Shown: piece by piece, positions 7,887 to 16,993 of the stretch
How positions within the stretch are numbered: the stretch's first letter is position 1
Layout of the letters: each line of letters begins with the position of its first letter
DNA from: Bacillota bacterium
GTDB taxonomy: Bacteria; Bacillota; Clostridia; Lachnospirales; Lachnospiraceae
Direction of reading: 5' to 3'
NCBI GenBank assembly: GCA_023392615.1
Contig: JAEVYT010000005.1
Coordinates: forward strand, 62,001-126,000
Length of the DNA: 64,000 bases
Notes under the pieces: model-generated
Seen by the model: the letters and a program-made list of their open reading frames with translations, nothing else
What the model was told of the DNA's origin: nothing
Database searches by the model: none
Program-made: the position numbers and the translations under genes

Positions 7887-7985
7887 TGGCGCCGGTAAAC
7901 TCTCCAAACGAACAAAATAGCGCACAATTATTATTCTCTTGAGAATCCCTCCTTCGTTTGTACTGAAAGGGGCGTAAACCTTCTC
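7887..7985. other. Intergenic structured element, unassigned
   Basis: The gap between blaI and the HIT gene holds no gene. It has a nested inverted repeat: outer arms CAAACGAA (7905-7912) and TTCGTTTG (7953-7960), inner hairpin ATTCTC/GAGAAT (7933-7946), flanked by GTAAAC on both sides. There is no T-run, so it is not a simple terminator. No known riboswitch was recognised in either strand. Confidence 0.35.
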
Positions 7986-8089
7986 TATATGATAATAATT
8001 ACACGCTATTATTTAAATAATATATAAGATAAATTATACATGTACTTATAACTACCCTAAATCTCTTCGACTACCTTTGGTATCAGCTT

Positions 8090-8500
8090 TTATATTCTTC
8101 CGGCAATTGCAGCTGCTAAAGAATTCGCCTCGCCATCTTCATATTTACCTTGATTCCAAGTTATCTGAACCTTATCACTATTATATCTGGGAATTACATG
8201 CATATGAAAATGGAATACAGTTTGACCTGCTGCCTCTCCGTTATTTTGAAGAATGTTGATGCCGTCGCAATTTAATTCTTCTTTTACAGCAATCGCAATT
8301 TTTTTCGCTACCCCTAGTGCTTTTGTCGATATCTCTTCATCCAACTCAAATAGATTTTGATAGTGTTTTTTCGGCAAAATAATCACATGTCCCTTCGCCG
8401 CAGGGAAGATGTCCATAATTGCCTTAAAATCATTATCCTCATATACGGTTGAGGAAGGAATCTCTCCCGATATTATTTTACAAAAGATACAATTATTCAT
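8090..8500 (-). CDS. HIT family protein (Hint-type nucleotide hydrolase)
   Basis: A 136-residue histidine-triad protein. It has the N-terminal CIFCKIISGEIPSS segment, the KGHVIILPKKHYQ strand and the catalytic triad HFHMHVIPRY near residue 100. Hint proteins cleave AMP from phosphoramidates and adenylates; the cellular substrate is unknown. Length and motifs match the YhiT/Hit group of Firmicutes. It is divergent from the histidine kinase gene and appears to be a single-gene unit. Confidence 0.93.
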   Translation of the reverse strand: MNNCIFCKIISGEIPSSTVYEDNDFKAIMDIFPAAKGHVIILPKKHYQNLFELDEEISTKALGVAKKIAIAVKEELNCDGINILQNNGEAAGQTVFHFHMHVIPRYNSDKVQITWNQGKYEDGEANSLAAAIAGRI

Positions 8501-8543
8501 TGTGTTAAAACCTCCTATGTCACTTTTTGTAGCAATGTTAAGA

Positions 8544-8572
8544 TTGCATAATTTTCCATAATTTGATACTAT
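8544..8572 (+). promoter_or_regulatory. Possible promoter of the histidine kinase gene
   Basis: TTGCAT and TACTAT are 17 bp apart, about 125 bp before the kinase start. The -10 box matches the consensus at only four of six positions. Confidence 0.35.
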
Positions 8573-8696
8573 CTATTTGTTGGGTCAATGTCAACACTGT
8601 AATACTATTTATTTAATTTTACTGCAGGAATTATTCTTGCACTGCGCAAATCGATATACTTTTTCGATTTGTTTGGAGGAAAAAGGGGGTTACAAT

Positions 8697-9449
8697 ATGT
8701 TTTCTGAATTTAACAATGATGCTCTAGCATGTATGGTCAAAGCAAATCCTGATTTTGAAAATGTCATTAAGAATATGATAGATGAGAATAAAAAGACGAC
8801 CTCCATGTTTGTACATGAACTTCGTAATCCCTTGGCGTTGCTTAAGGGCACTGTTCAATATATAGAGCAAAAGCATCCAGAGGCGAGGGAATACAAATAC
8901 TGGGATCAGCTCCAGGACTTATTAAATGATATGGAGCACATCATGGCAGATGCCTCTCAATTGAATATCTGTAATTATATACATAAGGAAAGCACTAATT
9001 TATTACAGTTAATTCAAAATGTTATCGATAGCTTTATGCCACAAGCACTTACACAAGAAGTCACTCTGTCTCTATCCATTAATCCTGGCTGTGAAGAATA
9101 CTTTGAGGATTATGAATGTGACAGCGTAAAGATGAAACAGGTTTTTTCTAATCTAGTTAAGAATGCGCTGGAAGCCACTGACTCCGGGCATTTCATAGAA
9201 GTACGATTATCCTATCAGGAAGGAGAATGCCCAGCCCCATCTAAGCTTCTGATTCAAGTTGGGAATAATGGTTCTCCAATACCTGAAGATGAGATCAGCA
9301 ATATCTTTACCCCCTTTGTCACCTACAAAAAAGGCGGTACCGGCATCGGACTGGCTTTGGTTAAGAAAGTGATTGACCTTCACTATGGAAGTGTCTGTGT
9401 GGAATCGGATGAGAATTTGACCTCATTTACCGTAATGCTTCCCTTATAA
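8697..9449 (+). CDS. Soluble histidine kinase without a partner
   Basis: A 250-residue kinase with no membrane helix. After about 40 residues of unclear sequence comes the H-box FVHELRNPLALLKG, with the phospho-accepting His near residue 43. A HATPase_c domain follows with the N-box NLVKNALEATD and the G-box GTGIGLALVKK near residues 215-225. The ATG chosen has GGAGG and GGGGG stretches upstream; longer in-frame starts lack them. No response regulator is nearby. The compact form resembles Spo0A-phosphorelay orphan kinases, but that is only a possibility. Confidence 0.85.
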   Translation: MFSEFNNDALACMVKANPDFENVIKNMIDENKKTTSMFVHELRNPLALLKGTVQYIEQKHPEAREYKYWDQLQDLLNDMEHIMADASQLNICNYIHKESTNLLQLIQNVIDSFMPQALTQEVTLSLSINPGCEEYFEDYECDSVKMKQVFSNLVKNALEATDSGHFIEVRLSYQEGECPAPSKLLIQVGNNGSPIPEDEISNIFTPFVTYKKGGTGIGLALVKKVIDLHYGSVCVESDENLTSFTVMLPL

Positions 9450-9582
9450 TGCACTTTATATCGCCACCATATAAGTTAGTAATTATATTCATATGTAGAA
9501 TTGATAACAAGATATGAATGTGCACGCGAACCAGAGTCTGAAATCATTTTAGCACCTGAACTCTATTTAGATTGATATAATT

Positions 9583-9672
9583 AAAGCATGGCATACCACT
9601 ATCCATTAATAGAAAGCCGCCCACCTTATATGAAGGGGCTTTAATATGGTTAGTTCATGCCATGCTTTTTTT
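9583..9672. terminator. Long compound terminator
   Basis: AAAGCATGGCAT pairs with ATGCCATGCTTTTTTT, enclosing an inner AAGCC/GGCTT hairpin. It separates the converging kinase and flavodoxin-SCP2 genes and has a T-run in the plus direction. The outer arms are about 60 bp apart, longer than usual. Confidence 0.75.
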
Positions 9673-9695
9673 ATTACATTTATCTTCTTATCGTT

Positions 9696-10691
9696 CTACA
9701 ATATATTAAACTGGAATACCTGATCAAAGGTACGTAAAGTCTTAAAATTACCCTTCGCTGTTAATTCACCGGACATAAATGCCCCTTGAAATGTGATGCG
9801 ACCAAGTACCAATCGATTCATCATTGCGTGTGTTGTTTTCGCTATAACATCCGCATCTGCTTTCTCACCATAATAACATTTGAGACGCTTTCCGTTTACC
9901 TCAATGACAAGGGTCTTCTTTGCATCGGTTAATGTTATTGCATAAGAAGCGATAAAGTCATCCACCGGATGGAAGTTATCCTTCAGATTCTTGATAAAAT
10001 CCTGATCGCTCTCTGTACTGTTATTATCCAGCATATCCTTAAAGAGCTGTGTAAGCTCCTCGATATCTTCCTTCTGCTTCTTAACATATGCATCATCTGA
10101 TACATACATGGAGAGTTGCTCACTTTCTTGAGGAGTCAGTAGAATTGTATTATTTGATACATTCTGTCTAATTACTGTGTGACTAGTCGGAAGCATCTTA
10201 CTCTTCTGATTAATCGCACGATAAAAGGCTTCTGCCGCCTTCTCAATAATCTTTGCATACTCCGGACTGGTTTCAAACTCTACGTGGCTTTCTACATAAG
10301 CACTGATACCATTACAAGGAATGCCTCCTAACACTTCCCAAGCTTTAATCAGTGTAGTCTCAGCATCACGTTCTCCTACTGTACTTGCCATAACAATTGG
10401 CAGCATATATTGCTTGCTTAGCTTTTCCTTATCAGCATACAGCCAACAAGCATCTAAAAAGCTTGTCATCAATCCACCAATTCCCATCCACTCCACTGTC
10501 GTTGCAAGGATTACGCCATCTACTTCCTTCAAAGTTTTCGGTAGCATGGAGATTGCATTTTTCTCTTCATACAGATTAATTCTTGTCACCTGTACCCGAA
10601 GTTCTTCCAATACTGACGTAAATTTGCTAATTACATAGAGTGTTGGATCTTCAATCAAACCCCTGCCACCGTAATAGATATTAATCTTCAT
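9696..10691 (-). CDS. Flavodoxin-like NAD(P)H oxidoreductase fused to an SCP2-like domain
   Basis: A 331-residue protein of two parts. Residues 1 to about 180 form a flavodoxin/NADPH-dependent FMN reductase-like fold: an initial beta strand MKINIYYGGRG, a VDGVILATTVEW loop and ASTVGERDAE. A linker follows, then from about residue 225 a sterol carrier protein 2-like domain with ADVIAKTTHAMMNRLVLGRIT and SGELTAKGNFKTL. SCP2-like domains bind hydrophobic ligands. The combination suggests a flavin enzyme with a lipid-like or hydrophobic substrate, which is inference. It is a single-gene unit by position. Confidence 0.75.
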   Translation of the reverse strand: MKINIYYGGRGLIEDPTLYVISKFTSVLEELRVQVTRINLYEEKNAISMLPKTLKEVDGVILATTVEWMGIGGLMTSFLDACWLYADKEKLSKQYMLPIVMASTVGERDAETTLIKAWEVLGGIPCNGISAYVESHVEFETSPEYAKIIEKAAEAFYRAINQKSKMLPTSHTVIRQNVSNNTILLTPQESEQLSMYVSDDAYVKKQKEDIEELTQLFKDMLDNNSTESDQDFIKNLKDNFHPVDDFIASYAITLTDAKKTLVIEVNGKRLKCYYGEKADADVIAKTTHAMMNRLVLGRITFQGAFMSGELTAKGNFKTLRTFDQVFQFNIL

Positions 10692-10734
10692 TCTACAATC
10701 TCTCCTCCTGCTGTTTACTTACAGTATTCTATAA

Positions 10735-11886
10735 TCATGAATTAACTCTGTTATAGGTCTCTTTGCGATATAGAAGAAAAGCCAATAAAAAGCCTGCAAT
10801 GAAACCACCCACATGAGCTGCTTGATCTATCTGTGCATCAATAACACCATTATAGATATTCAAAGCTGTAAATATAATCACCTGTACAGCGCTAATTCCA
10901 TTATGATATCCACGATGAACCAGAATAATATATAATAATGCTCCTACTACACCAAAGATTGCTCCCGATGCACCGATTCCCATCGAGGTATGTTGAGCTA
11001 TCGTAATTGTATGCTCCTGCCACATATTATACCCGAAGGAAGCCAACCCCGCAAGGATACCAGCGCCAAAATAAATCAAAATATACTTAAATCTTCCAAT
11101 CGTCCGTTCCAGACTTGCTCCGAGGAATAATAAGACCAACATATTTCCAAAGATATGCTCCAAATTCGCATGCATAAACATCGCTGTAATAAAGCGATAA
11201 TATTCATGGTAATTCACTACGAAATACCATGATAGCGCGCCCTTCACATACATTTGGGTCGGTGTTCCGAAGGCATTGGTATAATGAGTAATGATATAAA
11301 TTACGATATTAAGTGCAATTAGTATCGTCGTCACTAATGTAAACTGAGAAGCCCAATAAGCTTTTCCCTGTTTTTGATCATAGGGTGATGCGGAATGGTA
11401 GTCACCCATCTCACCGCGGCTGTATGCACTACCTGCACTTTCTGCCCTTCCTGCATTACCTGTATCCGTTTCTTGTTCCTGTTGTTCTGCGTCAAGAAGT
11501 TGTTCAATCATCTTATCAAGTCCTGAAAAGTTAACCGCTTGTGTCTCATAAATCATAAGACGATAACGATATAAATCTACGATCCAATGACTATCATTCG
11601 TGTCCGAAGCACACAGATGCTTTACCTGATCGGGGTTAAGAGTTAGGATAAGACTAAGCAATCTCACCGGAAGGTTGTAATTTTGCTTAAAATTCTCTTT
11701 AATCTGCTTTAGGATATGAGTATATTGTTCCTGAGTAATCTCATCCCCATGCATTGCACGAACAACGGATAATATGGATACTCCTAGTTCCTCCACACGA
11801 AAATACAGATACACACCTTGAGCGTTAGAATTCAATCTCTGAAATCCTGCACCGGTTAAATTATCATTTAATTTATCTTCAAACAT
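10735..11886 (-). CDS. Rhomboid family intramembrane serine protease
   Basis: A 383-residue protein. Residues 1 to about 185 are soluble and include a Gly/Ser/Gln-rich linker. The rest holds six or seven membrane helices of the rhomboid fold. The catalytic serine is S307 in GASGAIFG and the catalytic histidine is H358 in AAHVGGFIAG; the HEYYR and NLEHIFGNM segments fit loop 1 and helix 2. Rhomboids cut membrane-bound substrates within the bilayer. The N-terminal domain resembles that of clostridial relatives, function unknown. It stands alone between unlinked genes. Confidence 0.92.
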   Translation of the reverse strand: MFEDKLNDNLTGAGFQRLNSNAQGVYLYFRVEELGVSILSVVRAMHGDEITQEQYTHILKQIKENFKQNYNLPVRLLSLILTLNPDQVKHLCASDTNDSHWIVDLYRYRLMIYETQAVNFSGLDKMIEQLLDAEQQEQETDTGNAGRAESAGSAYSRGEMGDYHSASPYDQKQGKAYWASQFTLVTTILIALNIVIYIITHYTNAFGTPTQMYVKGALSWYFVVNYHEYYRFITAMFMHANLEHIFGNMLVLLFLGASLERTIGRFKYILIYFGAGILAGLASFGYNMWQEHTITIAQHTSMGIGASGAIFGVVGALLYIILVHRGYHNGISAVQVIIFTALNIYNGVIDAQIDQAAHVGGFIAGFLLAFLLYRKETYNRVNS

Positions 11887-12208
11887 TCTATAATTCCTTT
11901 TCTTAAAAGTATCAATACTCTTATGTCAATATATTAATCTGATTCTTAAAACTTTAATTCACTTACTCAGAATAGTAATGTGTATATTATATTTTATAAT
12001 AGGATACTTTTGTCAATAACCTCATAATTAAAGTTTTATAAAGAATTGCGAAACCGATCTATAAGGCCATCTATTATCCTTTTATAAGACGCTTTAAAAC
12101 TCTTTCTATGGGACGATCCAAAATTCTTTCTATAAGGCAATCACCTATAAGACTTTCTATATACCAATATATCGGCGTATAATTTCGAATAGATGATGTA
12201 CTACTTTC
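11887..12208. other. Intergenic region with short degenerate repeats
   Basis: No gene seen. Variants of TATAAGRC occur at 12060, 12083, 12107, 12131 and 12146, the first four about 24 bp apart, each near a CTTTCT or CTATTAT stretch. No clear hairpin or T-run is present, so glpK has no obvious terminator here. Confidence 0.4.
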
Positions 12209-13699
12209 TTACTCCTCCCAACCGAAAGAGCGGGTCACTGCTTTTTTCCATCCATTAATCAGCATGTCACGCTTGGCTGTGTCCATATTCGGTACATAGG
12301 TTTCCCCCAAAGCCCAATTTGCTTTAATCTCTTCCTTATCCCTCCAAAAACCAACAGCAAGTCCTGCAAGATAAGCTGCCCCAAGTGCAGTTGTCTCAAT
12401 ACACTCCGGTTTTAAAACTGTAGTATGCAATATATCGGATTGGAATTGCATTAAGAATTGATTCGCGCAGGCTCCTCCATCCACCCTTAAGGATTTTAGT
12501 GAATTGCCTGAGTCCGCTTCCATCGAGCGAATTACATCATGCGCCTGATAAGCAATTGCTTCCAATGTAGCACGTATAATATGATCTTTATTGCATCCAC
12601 GGGTGATTCCAACGATAGTACCTCTCGCATACTGGTCCCAATGAGGTGCACCAAGTCCGGCAAATGCAGGAACGACATATACACCATTCGTATCCTCCAC
12701 ATTACGTGCGCATTTTTCACTCTCTGCAGCGGTACGAATCAGCTGTAGTTCATCCCTAAGCCACTGAATTGCAGCTCCCGCAACGAACACGCTCCCCTCA
12801 AGGGCATACTGAGGTTTCTCCTGCGTACTTGCCGCCAATGTCGTCAACAATCCATGCTTTGATTCTATCGACATACTACCTGTATTCATAAGCAGGAAGC
12901 ATCCGGTTCCATAGGTGGTTTTAACCTCTCCCTCCGTAAAGCAACACTGCCCGAACAGGGCAGCCTGCTGATCTCCGGCAGCTCCGGCTATCGCAATCTC
13001 TTCCCCAAACAGACTTCTATCCGTATAACCATAGATACAGCTAGAGGGTTTCACTTCCGGAAGCATCGTTCTTGGTATGCCTAATTCCTGTAATATCTTC
13101 TCATCCCAGGCTAACTCCTTTATATCATAGAGCATGGTACGGGACGCATTCGTATAATCCGTGATAAAGGTTTTCCCTTTAGTTAGATTCCAGATAATCC
13201 AGCTGTCCACTGTTCCAAAGATTAAGTCTCCTGCCTCAGCTCCCTCTCTTGCTCCCGGTACATGATCCAGAATCCACTTAATCTTCGTTCCTGAAAAATA
13301 CGCATCCGGAATAAGTCCTGTTCTGTCCTTAATATATTCATCAAAGCCCTTCGCCTTTAACACATCGATTATATCAGAGGTTCTTCTGCACTGCCATACA
13401 ATTGCATTATAGATGGGATGTCCGGTATTCTTATCCCACACAATTGTGGTCTCTCTCTGATTCGTGATACCGATCGAAGCAATCTCCTCTGCTCGAATTC
13501 CGGACTTCGCCATCGCTTCGGTGGCAACAGATATCTGGGTGGACCAGATCTCCATCGGATCATGTTCCACCCAGCCGGGTTTCGGATATATTTGAGTAAA
13601 TTCCTTCTGTGCGACGCTCTTCATTTTTCCCTGTTTATCAAAAATAATACATCTTGAGCTAGTCGTTCCTTGATCAAGCGCCATTATGTATTGTTTCAT
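12209..13699 (-). CDS. glpK: Glycerol kinase
   Basis: GlpK phosphorylates glycerol to glycerol-3-phosphate with ATP in the cytosol. The 496-residue protein has the N-terminal phosphate-1 loop LDQGTTSSRCIIFD, the FGGY signatures (GTGCFLLMNTG and LRVDGGACANQFLMQFQSD), and WVEHDPMEIW near residue 50. Length fits the family exactly. No glpF, glpD or antiterminator gene is beside it, unlike many Firmicute glp loci. Its likely promoter overlaps the end of the small membrane protein gene upstream. Confidence 0.97.
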   Translation of the reverse strand: MKQYIMALDQGTTSSRCIIFDKQGKMKSVAQKEFTQIYPKPGWVEHDPMEIWSTQISVATEAMAKSGIRAEEIASIGITNQRETTIVWDKNTGHPIYNAIVWQCRRTSDIIDVLKAKGFDEYIKDRTGLIPDAYFSGTKIKWILDHVPGAREGAEAGDLIFGTVDSWIIWNLTKGKTFITDYTNASRTMLYDIKELAWDEKILQELGIPRTMLPEVKPSSCIYGYTDRSLFGEEIAIAGAAGDQQAALFGQCCFTEGEVKTTYGTGCFLLMNTGSMSIESKHGLLTTLAASTQEKPQYALEGSVFVAGAAIQWLRDELQLIRTAAESEKCARNVEDTNGVYVVPAFAGLGAPHWDQYARGTIVGITRGCNKDHIIRATLEAIAYQAHDVIRSMEADSGNSLKSLRVDGGACANQFLMQFQSDILHTTVLKPECIETTALGAAYLAGLAVGFWRDKEEIKANWALGETYVPNMDTAKRDMLINGWKKAVTRSFGWEE

Positions 13700-13737
13700 A
13701 CCACGATCCCCTTTTCAAATTATTTGATATCCTTTGT

Positions 13738-13767
13738 ATTATACATGTACTACTTAAAAAGCCTCAA
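13738..13767 (-). promoter_or_regulatory. Probable glpK promoter
   Basis: On the minus strand TTGAGG and TATAAT are 18 bp apart, about 40 bp before glpK and overlapping the stop region of the 88-residue protein gene. Confidence 0.5.
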
Positions 13768-14020
13768 TAATGGTAGCTGCTATCATATAGATTGAAGTAA
13801 GTGCCAGAATAGACACTAAGAATAATAATAAGCCATATAAGACTCTTGCTATGTACTTATCTTCCCTCTTTTTCTTCAATATGTTAATTATATTTATAAT
13901 CATCAACCCTGAAAAAAGCAACAAAAGGATTCCTTTGATTATCACATTACCAATTGCTACGGCAAATGCAAGAAGCAAAGCTAATATAACTGTTTGAGCT
14001 ATATCATAACGTTTCATCAT
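13754..14020 (-). CDS. Small membrane protein, unknown
   Basis: An 88-residue protein of mostly hydrophobic sequence: helices at about 8-26, 28-47 and 58-85, with a basic loop KKKREDKY between the second and third. No family was recognised. A GGAGG-type ribosome binding site precedes the ATG. It is 55 bp before glpK on the same strand and may share its transcript, but no functional link is visible. Confidence 0.6.
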   Translation of the reverse strand: MMKRYDIAQTVILALLLAFAVAIGNVIIKGILLLLFSGLMIINIINILKKKREDKYIARVLYGLLLFLVSILALTSIYMIAATIIEAF

Positions 14021-14367
14021 AAGAATACCTCCAATCGTCGGGGAACCTTCTTTTTCTACCTTTATTTTACCACCTTTGTCCCATCCATTACAAGCTGATT
14101 ATATAGTGGTAGGGCGTGCTTCCAACCACTAGTCACTACCTTAATACGACAAGAAGTTTCTCTATGTGAGAGAAACTTCCATGTCATTACATAATTCAAG
14201 AGAAATCTTCCTGGTGGATATCATAATAGCGGTTGATATTTTGAAACTAATGCAAACACCATTAATTGCTATATTAACTCGCGCTCTCTCCATTGTCTAT
14301 GGCTGTTTTAAGATATCCCATTTTATCATAAGCATGTGTTAATTACATCTCCAGACGCTCTCTAATA
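14021..14367. other. Intergenic region with one hairpin
   Basis: No gene seen. A perfect 10-bp inverted repeat, GAAGTTTCTC (14153-14162) and GAGAAACTTC (14170-14179), could end or protect the 3' end of the FHA gene transcript or act as an operator; neither side has a T-run. Confidence 0.5.
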
Positions 14368-16113
14368 CTATACCTGCACCATCCTATATTTAATATTTGC
14401 AAACATTACCTCATCTTCGATATGAAGCTCCTTCTTCTGATACGGCATTAATACCTCTCCATTTACAAAGGTTCCGTTTGTCGAGTTAAGATCGGTAATA
14501 TAAAACTGATTCTCTTCCTTAAAGATTTTGGCATGATATCTACTGATCGCGTCATTTTCAAGACAGTAATCCACATTTTGCTTAACTTTACCCACAAAAA
14601 AGGGAATAGCATTAAGAATAATAGGTTCATTAAGTGTATCATCCTCCGGTTTAAGGAGAATTTCAGTTTCATGAGTATCTATACATCCACTCTCCCCCTC
14701 ATCACGGCTTTCTTCTTGAGTTGGATTTAACAAATAGGTCGGATTGTCCTCATCAAAGATCGAGATATTATTATCTTTATTACTATTCTTCATGGTATTG
14801 CTGATACTCTTTTGGAAAATCTTCGGTATGGGATCAGATTGTAGATTCTCTTCACTTTGATAGATGTTATCGCTATGTTCCGTTAGCTCGAAACTCTGTT
14901 TTAATTTAGAATAGCTTTTCTTTTCTTCCATCTGAGTCTTTCTTAAATCGGTTTGGTTTTGTTCAAATACTGTGCTTTTCTGATCAATTATATTCCAATT
15001 ATTCTCACCGACCGTTTGTGAAATCCCTCTGGGATCAACATACTCATGATAGGTTACAATCTTAGATAATTTATTCTTTTTGTCCCAAATTAATTTGAGT
15101 AGATAACTTTCAGAACAGATGAGAATTAAAATAACGGCTAATAATTTTGTGGTATCTGGCCTATTACCAAAGGAATTATACAGTATCCCGGATATTAAGA
15201 AACCGATGAATAGAGCACTACAGACTAATACACTTACACCGGTAAGTAAATATGTCTTTAACGGGTAATATAATACCTCTTTTTCACTTTCGAGCTTCTC
15301 CGGCATGACTGGAATGTTCTTTATAGAATAACTCTCGTGTTTCCTAGATGACATAATTTTATTGTTATCTAATTTATTATCTGAATTATTATTTATATTC
15401 TTTTGCGCTTTATCCAATGCCCTCATCTTGATTGCTTCTTCTGACCTCATCATAAACTTATCATTATCATTGATATTCTCATTATAATTATCAACAATTT
15501 CTTTATGACCCTCACTTAATATCTCTTGTTTTGTCTTAGCCTCATCTTGCACATTCGGAGTTGAATAGTTAGATTTCTTATTTGTTGCTGTTTGTATCAG
15601 ATGTTCAATTGTATACCCATCCTCCTTACTTGATGCATATAGCCGATATACTAACAAAACTGCTTCCTTATCGTTATAATCCACCTTATTCATCAGATAT
15701 TCTAAGAATAGAACAATCTGATCTTTCAGGTTTCTATCAAATCCCGGGAAATAACATAAAGCAAGTCTATTCGTTGATAAGTCGAAATAAATATATTCTG
15801 GCTCCAATATAAAATCATTTTCAGACAGAAGGTATTCATACGCTGTTTGTATAATGATGAATATTTGTTTAAACATATTCTTTATCATTTCATAAGATAA
15901 GCGTGCCTTTTCATACAACACTGACATGGATTGCTTTGAAGAGATATCATAATAAAGATAGGTTTTATTATCCATAATTCTTTGATTCATCATAAGAAAT
16001 CCCTCCAGTTTTTGATACTCCAATACCTTTGTACTGTAATCTTCCACGTGTAAGGATTCATCCGTAATAACTAAGTAATTATGCCTTAAGTCTTTTTTAT
16101 ATTCTATAATCAT
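14368..16113 (-). CDS. FHA domain membrane protein with DUF6382 N-terminus
   Basis: A 581-residue protein at the end of the Tad operon. Residues 1 to about 175 match the DUF6382 type found with Tad genes in Lachnospiraceae. A long Asn/Lys/Asp-rich linker follows, then two membrane helices at about 287-310 and 320-340. A second low-complexity linker leads to a C-terminal FHA domain (about 500-581) with SRYHAKIF and NSTNGTFVNGE. FHA domains bind phosphothreonine, which points to control of pilus assembly by a Ser/Thr kinase, though no such kinase is in the window. The start has GGAGG upstream. Confidence 0.8.
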   Translation of the reverse strand: MIIEYKKDLRHNYLVITDESLHVEDYSTKVLEYQKLEGFLMMNQRIMDNKTYLYYDISSKQSMSVLYEKARLSYEMIKNMFKQIFIIIQTAYEYLLSENDFILEPEYIYFDLSTNRLALCYFPGFDRNLKDQIVLFLEYLMNKVDYNDKEAVLLVYRLYASSKEDGYTIEHLIQTATNKKSNYSTPNVQDEAKTKQEILSEGHKEIVDNYNENINDNDKFMMRSEEAIKMRALDKAQKNINNNSDNKLDNNKIMSSRKHESYSIKNIPVMPEKLESEKEVLYYPLKTYLLTGVSVLVCSALFIGFLISGILYNSFGNRPDTTKLLAVILILICSESYLLKLIWDKKNKLSKIVTYHEYVDPRGISQTVGENNWNIIDQKSTVFEQNQTDLRKTQMEEKKSYSKLKQSFELTEHSDNIYQSEENLQSDPIPKIFQKSISNTMKNSNKDNNISIFDEDNPTYLLNPTQEESRDEGESGCIDTHETEILLKPEDDTLNEPIILNAIPFFVGKVKQNVDYCLENDAISRYHAKIFKEENQFYITDLNSTNGTFVNGEVLMPYQKKELHIEDEVMFANIKYRMVQV

Positions 16114-16212
16114 CCTATTAAAAACCTCCCGTAACTCTATGTATTTATATCACTCGCTTCTGTGCTCTAACTAATATGAACTATTAATTTCACATAATAA
16201 TTTCATGTAATT

Positions 16213-16261
16213 AGATATCTCTTACAGCCAGATATCTCTTACAGCCAGATATCAGTTATAG
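16213..16261. repeat. Short 17-bp tandem repeat
   Basis: AGATATCTCTTACAGCC occurs twice head to tail (16213-16229 and 16230-16246) and a third, diverged copy starts AGATATCAGTTATAG. It lies between two Tad operon genes and encodes nothing visible. Confidence 0.8.
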
Positions 16262-16330
16262 ACAACTTTCACTTGTCGCTAGATTTCTCATGTAGTTTTA
16301 TCATTTATGACTATAATTGCTGGATGATGG

Positions 16331-16963
16331 CTATCTTAGTATTTGATTTAGTTTATCCTGCAGCTGACTTATTCCCTTTACTTTTGATCCTGTTTCTAAT
16401 ATTACCTCCATGCAACGAATCGATTCTGCCGGGTTATGCATGGGATAATCCTCGCTGATCACTGTTAATGAATAGGGTTTAAACAATTGCTTTATAAATG
16501 GTATCGGAATTTCTGAATGAGCAGAAACTGCTGCGGTGATTTTATTATGGTTTACATTTACTTTGATGTCTTTTACACTTAACAGAAGTAACTTACCGGT
16601 TAATTGCGCTATAATTAGCTTCTCTACTACTTCCTCCTTGGATGGTGATGTGTCCGTTAGCATGTAAAACACACCTCTATCATCAATATTTGTATAATCT
16701 ACTCTTCCGGTTACAAGATCTGACCTATGCTTAAAATAAAAGCTAGCCTTTATTAATGATGCATCAGTGACTGTTTGAATACGATTTTTATCCTGAAGGT
16801 AAAAAGAAAGATAGATTAATGCAAAGATACATAACAATATAAAAGGCATAACAAAGGAAGCTTCCACTGTGATGGAGCCATTTATCGTAGGGCAATTCGA
16901 TTCAAACGATGGTGTTGTCATATGTTTATTTTGATGTTTTTGCTTCTTGCATTTTATTATCAT
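16331..16963 (-). CDS. TadE-like pseudopilin
   Basis: A 210-residue protein with one N-terminal membrane helix (about residues 37-57) introduced by GSITVEASFVMPFILL. That glycine/TVEA pattern is the processing site and helix start of TadE-like pseudopilins. The rest is a polar extracytoplasmic part without a recognised domain. TadE and TadF proteins are minor pilus components cleaved by the prepilin peptidase. The start is uncertain, since no strong ribosome binding site precedes either ATG. The peptidase gene lies 30 bp upstream in the operon. Confidence 0.8.
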   Translation of the reverse strand: MIIKCKKQKHQNKHMTTPSFESNCPTINGSITVEASFVMPFILLCIFALIYLSFYLQDKNRIQTVTDASLIKASFYFKHRSDLVTGRVDYTNIDDRGVFYMLTDTSPSKEEVVEKLIIAQLTGKLLLLSVKDIKVNVNHNKITAAVSAHSEIPIPFIKQLFKPYSLTVISEDYPMHNPAESIRCMEVILETGSKVKGISQLQDKLNQILR

Positions 16964-16993
16964 AATTCAGCCTTATCTCCCAAAAATCACATA

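Noticed and set aside
7887..7985. Known riboswitch (c-di-GMP, fluoride, THF, TPP, preQ1)
   Set aside because: None of the conserved cores of these classes could be matched on either strand.
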